From positions 1,860,001 through 1,924,000 of the forward strand of contig NZ_KK073874.1 in assembly GCF_000585375.1 (NCBI RefSeq): 64,000 nt of DNA, read 5' to 3'. This DNA comes from Cryptosporangium arvum DSM 44712. GTDB taxonomy: Bacteria; Actinomycetota; Actinomycetes; Mycobacteriales; Cryptosporangiaceae. The notes under the pieces were generated by a model that worked only from the letters and a program-made list of their open reading frames with translations, ran no database searches and was not told the DNA's origin. Made by a program: the position numbers and the translations under genes. Positions 16,407 through 24,846 of the stretch are shown here, piece after piece. How positions within the stretch are numbered: position 1 is the first letter of the stretch; every line of letters begins with the position of its first letter.

Positions 16407-17054
16407 CTATTCGGCGTCGTGGACCACCAGGGCTACCTGGACTCGGTTGGTCAGGTCGAGCTTCGTCAGGATCCGGGTCATGTAGGCCTTCACGGTGGCT
16501 GTGCTCATCAGGAGTTCGCGCCCGATTTCGCTGTTCGTGCGGCCCAGGCCGACCAGCGCCGCCACTGCTCGTTCGCCGTCGGTGAGGCGCCCGAGCAGGC
16601 GTCGGGCCTCGTCGCGCCGGGGGTCGCGTTCCGGCTCCGCGGCGAAGGCCATCACCCGCCGGACCACGGCCGGTGACAGTATCGGCTCGCCCGCGGCGAC
16701 CTGCCGGATCGAGCGGGCGATCTGCTCCGGGGGCGTGTGCTTGAGCAGGAACCCGCTCGCACCCGCGCGCATCGCGCGGCGGATGTGCCGGTCGGTGTCG
16801 AACGTGGTCAGCACGATCACCTCGGGCGGATCACGGCGCGCGCGGAGCTGTTCGGTCGCGGTGAGCCCGTCGATGAGCGGCATCCGGATGTCCATCAGCA
16901 CGACGTCGGGGTGCAGGCGGTTGACGGCGGGAAGCACGTCGGCGCCGTCGCCGACCGCGCCGACGACCGTCAGGTCGTCGAACTGGCCCAGCATCATCTC
17001 CAGACCGGCGCGGACCAGCGCGTCGTCGTCCACGATCAGCACCGAGACGGTCAC
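16407..17054 (-). CDS. NarL/LuxR-type response regulator
   Basis: A 215-residue two-component response regulator. The receiver domain has the acidic pair in VLIVDDDALVRAG, the phospho-acceptor Asp in VVLMDIRMP (about residue 53), T in VIVLTTFD and K in GFLLKHTP. The C-terminal LuxR helix-turn-helix is LTDGERAVAALVGLGRTNSE with TATVKAYMTRILTKL. The GTG at 17054 is chosen because it overlaps the kinase TGA by 4 bases and begins the first strand. Its partner is the upstream histidine kinase. A 24-bp repeat array lies in frame after its stop codon. Confidence 0.9.
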   Translation of the reverse strand: MTVSVLIVDDDALVRAGLEMMLGQFDDLTVVGAVGDGADVLPAVNRLHPDVVLMDIRMPLIDGLTATEQLRARRDPPEVIVLTTFDTDRHIRRAMRAGASGFLLKHTPPEQIARSIRQVAAGEPILSPAVVRRVMAFAAEPERDPRRDEARRLLGRLTDGERAVAALVGLGRTNSEIGRELLMSTATVKAYMTRILTKLDLTNRVQVALVVHDAE

Positions 17055-18148
17055 GGCGCACGCTCCGGTACCCACGCGCACAGGCGGAACTCGCCCGACC
17101 GGGTGCGGCCGTGCTCGAGCGTGCCGCCGAGGAGCTCCATGCGTTCACGCAGGCCGATCAACCCGCTGCCGGCCCCGGGCAACGCCGCCCCGTTCGCGGC
17201 GCCGACGGGGTTGGTGATCTCCACGGCCAGGCCGCCGTTCCGCTCGGCCAGCACGACGCGAACCGGTACGTCGGGCGCGTGTTTGCGTGCGTTCGTCAGC
17301 CCCTCCTGAATCACCCGGTAGACGTGCCGCCCGGCGCCGTCCGCGGCCGCGGTGAACTCCGGCCGCTCGAGCGTGACCTCGGTGCCGGCCTCGCGGGACT
17401 GCTCGACCAGCGCGGGGACGTCGGCGAGTGTCGGCTGCGGACGGTCGGCGTCGGCGTCGTCGCTGCGGAGCATGCCGATGACCTCGCGCAGATCCTCCAG
17501 CGCCGCGTAGGCGGACTCGCGGATCACCCCGGCGGCCCGGCGTTCGTCCTCCGGTGCGCTCTTGCGGACCTCCAGCGCCCCGGCGTGCACGGCCAGCAGC
17601 GAGATGCGGTGGGCGAGCACGTCGTGCATCTCGCGGGCGATGCGTTCGCGTTCGGCGTGCCGGGCCTCGTCGACGCGCAGGCGCTGGCCCTCCTCGGCCT
17701 CGCGGGCCCGCACCTGCCAGGACTCGACGAGGAGCCGCTGCGACCGCACGAGCTTGCCGCTGGCCACGACGGCGGCGTCGATAGCCACGACCGCGACGAT
17801 CGCGACCGGGTACTCCGGGTCGTGGCGCGCGATCGCGGTGAACGCCCCGACCAGGAGGAACAGGTGCAGGCCGACGACCGCGAGCGTGGCGGGCCAGCGG
17901 CAGCGCCGGGCGACCACCCCGAGCGCGACCGCGGCCGGCCCCATCGAGAGCGTCGAGACCGTCATCAGCGGGATGAGCGCGATCGCGATCGGTATCGTCC
18001 AGCGGCGCCGGGCGACGACCATCGCGGCGACGGCGAGGAGGCCGACGACCACGTCGACGACCGGGCGCGCCGGCTTCTCGTCGGCCAGGAAGAACAGCCC
18101 GACGACGACCGACAGCACCGCCAACCCGAGGTCCGACCGCCATCGCAT
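17051..18148 (-). CDS. Sensor histidine kinase, NarL-partner (HisKA_3) type
   Basis: A 365-residue membrane kinase. About five transmembrane helices fill residues 8-135, followed by a coiled segment and the HisKA_3 dimerisation domain with EREMHDVLAHR-type phospho-acceptor (H near residue 173; sequence AREMHDVLAHRISL). The HATPase_c domain has RVIQEGLTNARKHAP (N box) and GSGLIGLRERMELLGG (G box). There is almost no extracellular sensor, so the signal is likely sensed in the membrane. It is coupled by a GTGA overlap to the response regulator downstream. Confidence 0.92.
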   Translation of the reverse strand: MRWRSDLGLAVLSVVVGLFFLADEKPARPVVDVVVGLLAVAAMVVARRRWTIPIAIALIPLMTVSTLSMGPAAVALGVVARRCRWPATLAVVGLHLFLLVGAFTAIARHDPEYPVAIVAVVAIDAAVVASGKLVRSQRLLVESWQVRAREAEEGQRLRVDEARHAERERIAREMHDVLAHRISLLAVHAGALEVRKSAPEDERRAAGVIRESAYAALEDLREVIGMLRSDDADADRPQPTLADVPALVEQSREAGTEVTLERPEFTAAADGAGRHVYRVIQEGLTNARKHAPDVPVRVVLAERNGGLAVEITNPVGAANGAALPGAGSGLIGLRERMELLGGTLEHGRTRSGEFRLCAWVPERAP

Positions 18149-18223
18149 GGGTTCACCGTAGGCGGGGGGTGTGACGCTCCGCCGCGTCCGAGCGGCGATC
18201 TGTGGATAGACCTTGGTCGACGC

Positions 18224-18859
18224 CTAGCGCTCGTCCGCGGGGCGGGAGTCCCAGCGCCAGCCGTCCTTGCGGTCGGGGTGGCCGGGCAGCGAGCCGCGGC
18301 CGGTGGCCCAGAGCAGCGCCGGCCAGGGTTCGGCCTCCGGCGGCGCGTCGGGGAACAGCCGGTGCAGGGCGCGGGCGCACAGGTCGGCCGGCGGCTCCCA
18401 GGGCCGCTGCAGGCCGCGGGCGAGATCCTCGCCGTGCACGAGCGTCTCCACGACCCCCATCGCGGCGAAACCCTCCGGGTCGGAGAGCCCGAAGCTGTGA
18501 TGGGCGCGCCGGTCGGGCGGAGCGTCGCGGACCGCGCTCCCGAGGAAGACCCCGCACACCTCGAGCGCCTGCAACAGCCCGGCGGTGCCCGCGTTGGCCT
18601 GGAGGAACAGGCTGTTGGCCGGACCGCCGTCGCGGGCGGAGTGGTAATCGAACGGCACCAGGTCGTCCCGCGGTGGATTCGACGCGGCGACCTGGATCGC
18701 GTACGTGAACAGGTCGTCGATCAGGTGCTCCAGCGTTTCCCAGCAACTCCAGCGCAGGCCCCCGGCGGGTACCCGCCAGGCGCTGTCGGGCACGTCGGCG
18801 AAGGCCCTCCGGAGCAAATTGACGCTGAGGGACACGTCGTTTCCGGTGACGGGTTCCAT
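18224..18859 (-). CDS. DinB/maleylpyruvate isomerase N-terminal-like protein
   Basis: A 211-residue member of the mycothiol-dependent isomerase (MDMPI_N/DinB) superfamily: WSCWETLEHLIDDLFTYAIQ gives the first metal-ligand histidine, and VVETLVHGEDLARGL the second. The ATG at 18859 is used because the preceding in-frame sequence is rich in Arg/Cys and unlike the family. Enzymatic activity unknown. It is the second DinB-like protein in the window. Divergent from the SRPBCC gene. Confidence 0.8.
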   Translation of the reverse strand: MEPVTGNDVSLSVNLLRRAFADVPDSAWRVPAGGLRWSCWETLEHLIDDLFTYAIQVAASNPPRDDLVPFDYHSARDGGPANSLFLQANAGTAGLLQALEVCGVFLGSAVRDAPPDRRAHHSFGLSDPEGFAAMGVVETLVHGEDLARGLQRPWEPPADLCARALHRLFPDAPPEAEPWPALLWATGRGSLPGHPDRKDGWRWDSRPADER

Positions 18860-18971
18860 GGGCGGGACTGTACGTGCTGATCCCCGTTTCGGTGGAGGCC
18901 TTTTTCGAACGTAAAGGTGAGCTTCAGGAGGCTCTTCGCAGTGACGACACCGGCGACGGGACACTCGCCCC

Positions 18972-19391
18972 GTGCTCATCTACGTCACCGCGATCACCGC
19001 GAGCCCGGGCCGCATCTGGAACGCGTTGATCGACCCCGCGCGCACCGCCCGGTACTGGGGGCACCACAACGTCTCCACCTGGACGACGGGCGAGCGCTGG
19101 GAACATCGCCGGGTCACCGACGGCGGCGCCGAGACGGTGGGCGAGGTGCTGGAGATCGACCCGCCGCGCCGGCTCACGCACAGCTGGGCCCGGGCCGGTG
19201 AGGAGCACGACCCGGCGCGGGTGTCGCGTGTGACGTTCGACCTCGAGCCGGTGGGGCCGCGGGTGCGGCTCACGCTCACCCACGAGGGCCTGCCCACCGA
19301 CCAGGTGGCCGGGGTGGGCGCGGGATGGCCGTTCGTGCTCGCGAGTTTGAAGGCCTATCTCGAAACCGGATACCCTCATCTCGCTCGGTGA
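18972..19391 (+). CDS. SRPBCC/AHSA1-type ligand-binding protein
   Basis: A 139-residue START-like protein of the activator-of-Hsp90-ATPase-1 group. Typical segments are YVTAITASPGRIWNALIDP, RYWGHHN, GEVLEIDPPRRLTHSW and VRLTLTHEGL, ending in GWPFVLASLKAYLETG. These small helix-grip proteins bind hydrophobic ligands; the ligand is unknown. The start is a GTG. It converges on the GntR gene. Confidence 0.85.
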   Translation: MLIYVTAITASPGRIWNALIDPARTARYWGHHNVSTWTTGERWEHRRVTDGGAETVGEVLEIDPPRRLTHSWARAGEEHDPARVSRVTFDLEPVGPRVRLTLTHEGLPTDQVAGVGAGWPFVLASLKAYLETGYPHLAR

Positions 19392-19449
19392 GATACCTAT
19401 CGCGTCCGCAAATTCGTGGTGCGAAATGAGGCGTCGAAATGCGTCATTG

Positions 19450-20124
19450 TTATTCGACTCCGATTCGGCGTAGTGCGGCGAGTGATTCGCGTCGGTCGCA
19501 CTCGATACGCGCATAGGCCACGGCCTCGGCCATTCGCTCATTACCCGAGGTGACCGCGCGAAAGAGTTGCCCGTTACCGGCGGCCGGATCGGGGGAGTCG
19601 GGTTCGGTGGTGAGGTAGAACAACCAGGTCATTCGGCCGGACACCGGGCGCATCAGCGTCGTCATCAACGCATTTCCGGTGAGCTCGACGATCGCGTCGT
19701 GGAAGCCGGCCCTGGCCTGGGCGACCTGGTAGGCGTCACCGTCCGTGGCCTCGGCCCTGGTGCGTTCGAGCGCGGCGGCCAGCGGCGCGGTGTCGGCGCC
19801 GGCGGCGACCTTGCGGGCCGCGTACACGGCCGCGCCGACCTCGAGGTAGAGACGCAGGTCGAACAGGTCGTCGGCGGCCGCGACCGACCACGTGGAGACC
19901 ACTGTGCCCCGTCGGGGCAGCGTCCGGACGAACCCGTCCCTCTCGAGTAACGGCACCGCCTCGCGCAGCGGTACGCGGGACACCGCGAGTTCCTCGGCCA
20001 GGCGTTGTTCGGCCAGGCGGGAGCCCTGTGCGTACTGGCCTCGGATAATGCCCTCGCGGAGGGTGGCATAGATCTGCCGGGAGAGAGATTCCGGCTTCGA
20101 CAGCGATCCGGTGGGTTCAGCCAT
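19450..20124 (-). CDS. GntR-family (FadR/FCD) transcriptional regulator
   Basis: A 224-residue regulator. The N-terminal winged helix has LSRQIYATLREGIIRGQYAQ, then LAEQRLAEELAVSRVPLREA. The C-terminal FCD helical domain has FDLRLYLEVGAAVYAARKV, ARAGFHDAIVELTGNALM and EAVAYARIECDRRESL, with possible metal-binding Asp/His residues. FCD regulators usually respond to small organic acids. The ATG at 20124 has AAGGA 8 bases upstream. A set of ATACCTC half-sites 90-120 bases upstream may be its operator. Confidence 0.88.
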   Translation of the reverse strand: MAEPTGSLSKPESLSRQIYATLREGIIRGQYAQGSRLAEQRLAEELAVSRVPLREAVPLLERDGFVRTLPRRGTVVSTWSVAAADDLFDLRLYLEVGAAVYAARKVAAGADTAPLAAALERTRAEATDGDAYQVAQARAGFHDAIVELTGNALMTTLMRPVSGRMTWLFYLTTEPDSPDPAAGNGQLFRAVTSGNERMAEAVAYARIECDRRESLAALRRIGVE

Positions 20125-20212
20125 CGCATTCCTTGCGAGCATCCGGGCGCATGTCTCTACTATCCCGGATTCCGAATCAGACGCGACCATCGGATTGGGT
20201 ACGAGCGACCCC

Positions 20213-20243
20213 ATACCTCGGGGGTAGAGGTATTCGATACCTC
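20213..20243. promoter_or_regulatory. Three ATACCTC half-sites (candidate GntR operator)
   Basis: ATACCTC (20213-20219) and GAGGTAT (20227-20233) form a perfect 7-bp inverted repeat with a 7-base spacer. A third direct copy of ATACCTC follows at 20237-20243. The site lies between the divergent GntR and membrane-protein genes, where an autoregulatory operator is expected. Confidence 0.55.
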
Positions 20244-20327
20244 GGCGGGACGCTGGCCGGAGGGATAAGGCGCACGCTCGGTACCGGACGGATCGACCGG
20301 CCGTTTTGCCGATCAACGAGGTGCGTG

Positions 20328-20846
20328 ATGGTGCAACAGTCTTTGGTTCGAACTGATACAGGAGTGTCGCCGGGTGCGGAGCGGCCGCCACGGGTGGTGC
20401 GTGCGGCCACCGTGGCGTGGGTGGCCGCCGTGGCCGCTGGGGCCGTCGAGGCGCTGGGAATGTCAGTGGCGTGGGCGCTGGGTGAGGTGCCCGGCCTGAG
20501 CGGCGGATCGCTCGCGGCCGGCCTCGGGGTGCGAGCGGTCGTGTACACGGTCGTGCTGCTCGTCGTCGCGCGGTTCTGGCGCGGGCGGAACTGGGCGCGT
20601 CTCACGCTGGCGGTGGGGTTGGGCGTCGTCGGGATGCTGTCGCTCGTCCTGGAGCCGGTCAGCTGGCTGGCCGACGGCCACTCGCTCGCGGACGCGCTCA
20701 GCGAGGGCGGCCTGGCGCTCGCGTTGACGATCGCGATCAGGGCGCTGCACGTCGCGGCGGTGCTGGTCGGGCTCGCGCTGATGTTCCGCCCGGAGGCTAA
20801 CCGGTACTTCCGGGACGCCCGGCGAGGGCTTCGCGCGCGTGGGTGA
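20328..20846 (+). CDS. Small membrane protein of unknown function
   Basis: A 172-residue protein with about four predicted transmembrane helices (around AATVAWVAAVAAGAVEALGM, AVVYTVVLLVVARFW, LTLAVGLGVVGMLSLVL and ALHVAAVLVGLALMF) and a basic C-terminal tail. I do not recognise the family. It is divergent from the GntR regulator, which may control it through the ATACCTC sites. Its last 50 bases overlap the 3' end of the convergent LysR gene, so one of the two stop regions is unusually long. Confidence 0.65.
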   Translation: MVQQSLVRTDTGVSPGAERPPRVVRAATVAWVAAVAAGAVEALGMSVAWALGEVPGLSGGSLAAGLGVRAVVYTVVLLVVARFWRGRNWARLTLAVGLGVVGMLSLVLEPVSWLADGHSLADALSEGGLALALTIAIRALHVAAVLVGLALMFRPEANRYFRDARRGLRARG

Positions 20847-21699
20847 GGAACGCGGCCGCGGCGGGGTTCGTGGGGCCGGACGCCCGCCAGGCGAGCGCGA
20901 GCTGGCCGCGCAGCGCGGGTTCGACGATCGCGATCGGACGGACACCGTGGGGTGGGGGCGTGACGACCGACGCCGGCAGGACGGCGAGGCCGAGCCCGCG
21001 GGCGGCCAGCTCGGCGAGGAGGAACGGATCGCTGGCCTCGAACGCGATCGACGGCGCGAACCCGGCGGCCGCGCACGCGTCCTCGAGCCGCGACCGGATG
21101 CCGGTGCCCTCCGGGAGGCTGATCAGCGGCGACGCACGCAGTTCGGAGAGCGCCAACAGGTCGCGTCCGGCCAGCGGATGGTCGGCCGCGACCACGCCGA
21201 CCAGGGGTTCGTCGGTGACGAGCTGGGTGGCGAGCCCGGGTGGGGCGGTGCTCGGGAGGCCGATGATCGCGGCGTCCAGGGTGCCGGCGCGGACCGCGAG
21301 CGTGAGCTCGTCGGAACCGTCCTCGGTCAGCGTGACCTCCACCGCCGGATACCGCCGGTGGAACTCGGCGAGAATGCCGGGCAGCCCCAGCGGCCCGCAG
21401 GACGTGATCATCCCGAGCGCGACCCGGCCGCGGAGCAGACCGGTGAGCTCGTCCACGGCCTGCCGGGCCGCGTCCACGGCCGCGAGCGCCGCCCGCGCGT
21501 ACGGGACGACCGCGGTGCCGGCCTCGGTGAGGCGGACCGACCGGCCCGAGCGGTCGAGCAGCGGCTGGCCGAACTCCCGCTCGAGCCGGCGGATCTGGGC
21601 GCTCACCCCGGGCTGAGCGACCCGGACCCGGTCGGCGGCCTTGGTGAAACTGCCGGCGTCGACGACCGCGAGGAAGTACGCGAGCTGACGAAGTTCCAT
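20797..21699 (-). CDS. LysR-family transcriptional regulator
   Basis: A 300-residue regulator. The N-terminal helix-turn-helix is classic: MELRQLAYFLAVVDAGSFTK, then AQPGVSAQIRRLEREFGQPL and LLDRSGRSVRLTEAG. The C-terminal periplasmic-binding-like effector domain covers about 90-295. LysR proteins often control the divergent gene, here the SnoaL-like gene 70 bases away. The intergenic space holds a TTCTAGAA palindrome at about 21709-21716. The effector is unknown. Confidence 0.9.
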   Translation of the reverse strand: MELRQLAYFLAVVDAGSFTKAADRVRVAQPGVSAQIRRLEREFGQPLLDRSGRSVRLTEAGTAVVPYARAALAAVDAARQAVDELTGLLRGRVALGMITSCGPLGLPGILAEFHRRYPAVEVTLTEDGSDELTLAVRAGTLDAAIIGLPSTAPPGLATQLVTDEPLVGVVAADHPLAGRDLLALSELRASPLISLPEGTGIRSRLEDACAAAGFAPSIAFEASDPFLLAELAARGLGLAVLPASVVTPPPHGVRPIAIVEPALRGQLALAWRASGPTNPAAAAFLTHAREALAGRPGSTG

Positions 21700-21769
21700 A
21701 ACCGCTGATTCTAGAAGCGAGAAGAAACTGCTCTTTGACGTCTGGATGCGGGCGCGGAACGGTGGGGAC

Positions 21770-22111
21770 ATGACTACCGCTGCTACCCCCGAAGACCTGG
21801 CCCGGCTGTTCGTCGAGCGGTGCAACGCGAACGACGCCGACGGAATCGCCGCGCTGTACGAGCCCGACGCGGTGCTCGGGTACCCCGCCGGATCGACCAC
21901 CGTCGGACGGGACGCGATCCGGGCGCTGTTCGAGAAGGCCGCGCCGATGATGCCGGAGATGACCGTCGAAGAGCCGCGGCCGACGCTGTACTTCGGCGAC
22001 CTGGCGCTGACCGCCACCCGTCCCGCCGACGGCACCGGGGGCCGCGCCCAGGTGGCCCGCCGCCAGCCGGACGGAACCTGGCTGCGCATCCTGGACCGGC
22101 CCGAAGCCTAG
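21770..22111 (+). CDS. SnoaL-like/NTF2-fold protein
   Basis: A 113-residue protein of the SnoaL/ketosteroid-isomerase-like NTF2 fold: PEDLARLFVERCNANDADGI, AALYEPDAVLGYPAG, VGRDAIRALFEKA and a C-terminal RRQPDGTWLRILDRP. Members are polyketide cyclases, isomerases or small-molecule binders. It is divergent from the LysR regulator and likely its target. The ATG at 21770 follows GGTGGGGA. Confidence 0.83.
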   Translation: MTTAATPEDLARLFVERCNANDADGIAALYEPDAVLGYPAGSTTVGRDAIRALFEKAAPMMPEMTVEEPRPTLYFGDLALTATRPADGTGGRAQVARRQPDGTWLRILDRPEA

Positions 22112-22599
22112 GCTTCAGCGCGCTTGATCAGCGCGTAGACGAGGGTGACGAAGCTGGCGGTGGAGAGCACCGCTCGCACCACGTTCCAGCGCACCCAGGA
22201 CGTTTCGAAGGCGGCCCGCACGGCGTGGAGGTCGGTGATGCGTGCCGGGTCGCCGGCGCGGTCGAGCTGGTCGTTCAGCGGCACGTTTATCGCGAACGTG
22301 ATCAGCAGCGTCGCCACGTAGAGCACGACGGCCACCGCGATCCACAGCGCCACCGCCCGGGTGCCCGCCCGCCACTCGACGACCGCGGCGAGCACGGTGA
22401 GCAGCAGCGCGCCGCCGAAGCTGAACGCGAACCACCCGTTCAGGATGGCGACGTTGATCCGCTGCATGGCGTCGACGAAGGATCGGTCGTCGGCCTGGCG
22501 CAAGCCGGGCATGACCGCGATCGCGAACGAGTAGAACAAGCCGGCCGCGAGACCGGACGCCGTCGTCGCGGCGACCAGCGTGATGTTCCTGAACAGCAT
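22108..22599 (-). CDS. DUF1772 (anthrone-oxygenase-like) membrane protein
   Basis: A 163-residue protein with four transmembrane helices: LVAATTASGLAAGLFYSFAI, the AILNGWFAFSFGGALLLTVL region, ALWIAVAVVLYVATLLITFA and ASFVTLVYALIK. It carries the DUF1772 segment INVPLNDQLDRAG. Some fungal relatives act as anthrone oxygenases; bacterial function is open. The stop overlaps the convergent SnoaL stop by 4 bases. Confidence 0.82.
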   Translation of the reverse strand: MLFRNITLVAATTASGLAAGLFYSFAIAVMPGLRQADDRSFVDAMQRINVAILNGWFAFSFGGALLLTVLAAVVEWRAGTRAVALWIAVAVVLYVATLLITFAINVPLNDQLDRAGDPARITDLHAVRAAFETSWVRWNVVRAVLSTASFVTLVYALIKRAEA

Positions 22600-22705
22600 T
22601 TCCGCCTCCGTGCACCGTGGACCGTTGTGGTCTCCAGTGAACGGCCGGACGCCGGTCGCCGACCATCGCCGCGCAGCTCACGCACATGCGCGAGCGTCCA
22701 CGGCC

Positions 22706-23536
22706 CTAGCCGAACGCCTTCTTCGCGGCGGCCGAGCCGTCACGGGCGGCCGCGAGGAAGCCGAAGGTGCCCTGGTCGCGGAACTCGGTGGCCGCGTCGA
22801 CGGCGGCCTTGAGGGCCGCGAAGGCGAAGCTCCCGCCGACCGAGACGCGGCTGACGCCGAGCTCGGCCAGCTCGGCCACGGTCGGGCCGGACGGACGGGC
22901 GAGCACGTTGACCGGCCGGTCGACCGACGTCACCACCGCGCGGATGTCCTCGGCGGTGGTGAGCCCGGGCGCGTAGAGCACGTCCGCGCCCGCCTCCTGG
23001 TAGGCCTGCAACCGGGCGATCGTGTCGGCCAGGTCGGTGCGGCCGTACAGGTAGTTCTCGGCCCGCGCGGTGAGCACCAGCCGTACCGGCCCGGCGTGGG
23101 CCGCGTTCGCCGCGGCGGCGATGCGTTCACCGGCCAGGCCGAGGTCGTAGATCGGGGCGTCGTCGCGTCCGGTGGCGTCCTCGACGGAGAGGCCGGCCAG
23201 CCCCGTGACGAGCGCCGCCGTCACCGCGTCGGCCACCGCGTCGGGTGCGTCGGCGAAGCCGTTCTCGAAGTCGGCCGCGACCGGCAGCTCGGTGGCCGCG
23301 GACAACGCGGCGGCGTGCGCGAGCGCTTCGTCGCGGGTGACCTCGCCGTCGAGCCGCCCGAGCGTGGCCGCGTGCCCGCTGCTCGTGGTCGCCAGCGCCT
23401 TGAACCCGAGCGACGTGAACAGGACCGCGGACCCGACGTCCCACGGATTCGGGAACAGCAACGGACGCTCGGCGCGGTGCAGTTCGAGGAAGTGCCGCGC
23501 CTTCGCGGCCTGGGTCGTCGGCGTCTGCTCAGTCAT
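22706..23536 (-). CDS. Isocitrate lyase/PEP mutase superfamily protein
   Basis: A 276-residue TIM-barrel protein of the isocitrate lyase/phosphoenolpyruvate mutase superfamily: FPNPWDVGSAVLF and ALATTSSGHAAT near the N-terminus. VAADFENGFAD, LSVEDATG and LTARAENYLYGRTDL give the metal and substrate residues. It lacks the KKCGH motif of true isocitrate lyase, so it is more like oxaloacetate decarboxylase or a C-C lyase of 2,3-disubstituted malates. The substrate is not predictable. Confidence 0.85.
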   Translation of the reverse strand: MTEQTPTTQAAKARHFLELHRAERPLLFPNPWDVGSAVLFTSLGFKALATTSSGHAATLGRLDGEVTRDEALAHAAALSAATELPVAADFENGFADAPDAVADAVTAALVTGLAGLSVEDATGRDDAPIYDLGLAGERIAAAANAAHAGPVRLVLTARAENYLYGRTDLADTIARLQAYQEAGADVLYAPGLTTAEDIRAVVTSVDRPVNVLARPSGPTVAELAELGVSRVSVGGSFAFAALKAAVDAATEFRDQGTFGFLAAARDGSAAAKKAFG

Positions 23537-23610
23537 GCGAAGAACCTAGCGTCCGGACCGTGTGCGAGGCTTTCGGCGGAACGCTGACCTCGAAGAAGGG
23601 TGGTCCGGGA

Positions 23611-24846
23611 GTGGCCGAGCAGATTCGGGCGGCGCGGCCCGGTGGCGAGAGCGGTATCGACTCCGCTGAGCACCGTGCCTGGCTGGACGCCGAGCGCGAC
23701 CGTTTGTTCGACTTCGCCGAGCGGTCGAAGCACCCGCTGGGCTTCGGGTGGCTCACCGACGACGGGGCGCTCGACGCGGACCACCCGCTCGAGCTGTGGA
23801 TCACCTGCCGGATGACGCACGTGTTCGCCTTGGCGACGCTGCTCGGCCGGCCGGGAGCCGCGGAGCTCACCGATCACGGCGTCCGCGCTTTGACCGAGAA
23901 CTTCCGCGACCGCGAGCACGACGGCTGGTTCGCGTCGATCTCGGCCGACGGCCCGGTGGACGACAGCAAGGCCGCGTATCCGCACTCGTTCGTGATCCTC
24001 GCCGCCTCGTCCGCGGCGGCGGCTGGACGGCCCGGTGCCGAGGCCCTGCTCACCGACGCGCTGGCCGTCAACGAGCAGTGGTTCTGGCGGGAGGACGACG
24101 GCATGGTCGTCGACTCCTGGAATCGGGACTTCTCGGCGCTCGACCCGTACCGCGGCGTCAACGCCAACATGCACACGGTCGAGGCCTACCTCGCGGCCGC
24201 CGACGTCACCGGTGACCTGGTGTGGCAGGCCCGGGCCGACCGGATCACCCGGCGCGTGCTGGAGTGGGCGTCCGGGAACGAGTGGCGTATCCCCGAGCAC
24301 TTCGACGAGGCCTGGAACCCGCTGCTCGAATACCACCGCGACCAGCCCCGCCATCAGTTCCAGCCGTACGGCGCCACGATCGGGCACGGCCTGGAGTGGG
24401 CGCGTCTCGTGCTGCACCTGGCCGCCGCTTCCTCGGCCGACGATCTGCGCGCGGGCGCGGTCTCGTTGTTCGACCGTGCGGTCGCCGACGGATGGGCCAC
24501 CGACGGGGCGGACGGGTTCGTCTACACCACCGACTGGTCGGGCCGGCCGGTCGTCCGTGACCGGTTGCACTGGGTGGTCAACGAGGCCACGAATGCCGCC
24601 GCCGCGCTGTGGATCGCCACCGGGGACACCCGGTACGCGGCGCCGTACCAGCAGTGGTGGGACTACGCCGAGCAGTACCTCATCGACCGGCGGAACGGCT
24701 CCTGGCGGCACGAGCTGGACGAGCACAACGCCCCGTCCACGTCGGTGTGGAGCGGGAAGCCGGACGCGTACCACGCGGTGCAGGCGACGGTGATCCCCCA
24801 GCTGCCGCTGGCACCGTCGATGGCGACGGCGTTGGCTAGGGGCTGA
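23611..24846 (+). CDS. AGE-family epimerase/isomerase (YihS-like)
   Basis: A 411-residue (alpha/alpha)6-barrel sugar isomerase of the N-acylglucosamine 2-epimerase family. It has the conserved RMTHVFALA, NANMHTVEAYLAA, EAWNPLLEY, GHGLEWARLVLHL and RLHWVVNEATNAAAALW segments supplying the catalytic histidines, as in YihS aldose-ketose (including sulfoquinovose) isomerases. GTG 23611 is preferred with GAAGAAGGG about 10 bases upstream; GTG 23560 would add 17 residues and has no ribosome binding site. Its 3' end overlaps the convergent SWIM gene by 11 bases. Confidence 0.87.
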   Translation: MAEQIRAARPGGESGIDSAEHRAWLDAERDRLFDFAERSKHPLGFGWLTDDGALDADHPLELWITCRMTHVFALATLLGRPGAAELTDHGVRALTENFRDREHDGWFASISADGPVDDSKAAYPHSFVILAASSAAAAGRPGAEALLTDALAVNEQWFWREDDGMVVDSWNRDFSALDPYRGVNANMHTVEAYLAAADVTGDLVWQARADRITRRVLEWASGNEWRIPEHFDEAWNPLLEYHRDQPRHQFQPYGATIGHGLEWARLVLHLAAASSADDLRAGAVSLFDRAVADGWATDGADGFVYTTDWSGRPVVRDRLHWVVNEATNAAAALWIATGDTRYAAPYQQWWDYAEQYLIDRRNGSWRHELDEHNAPSTSVWSGKPDAYHAVQATVIPQLPLAPSMATALARG

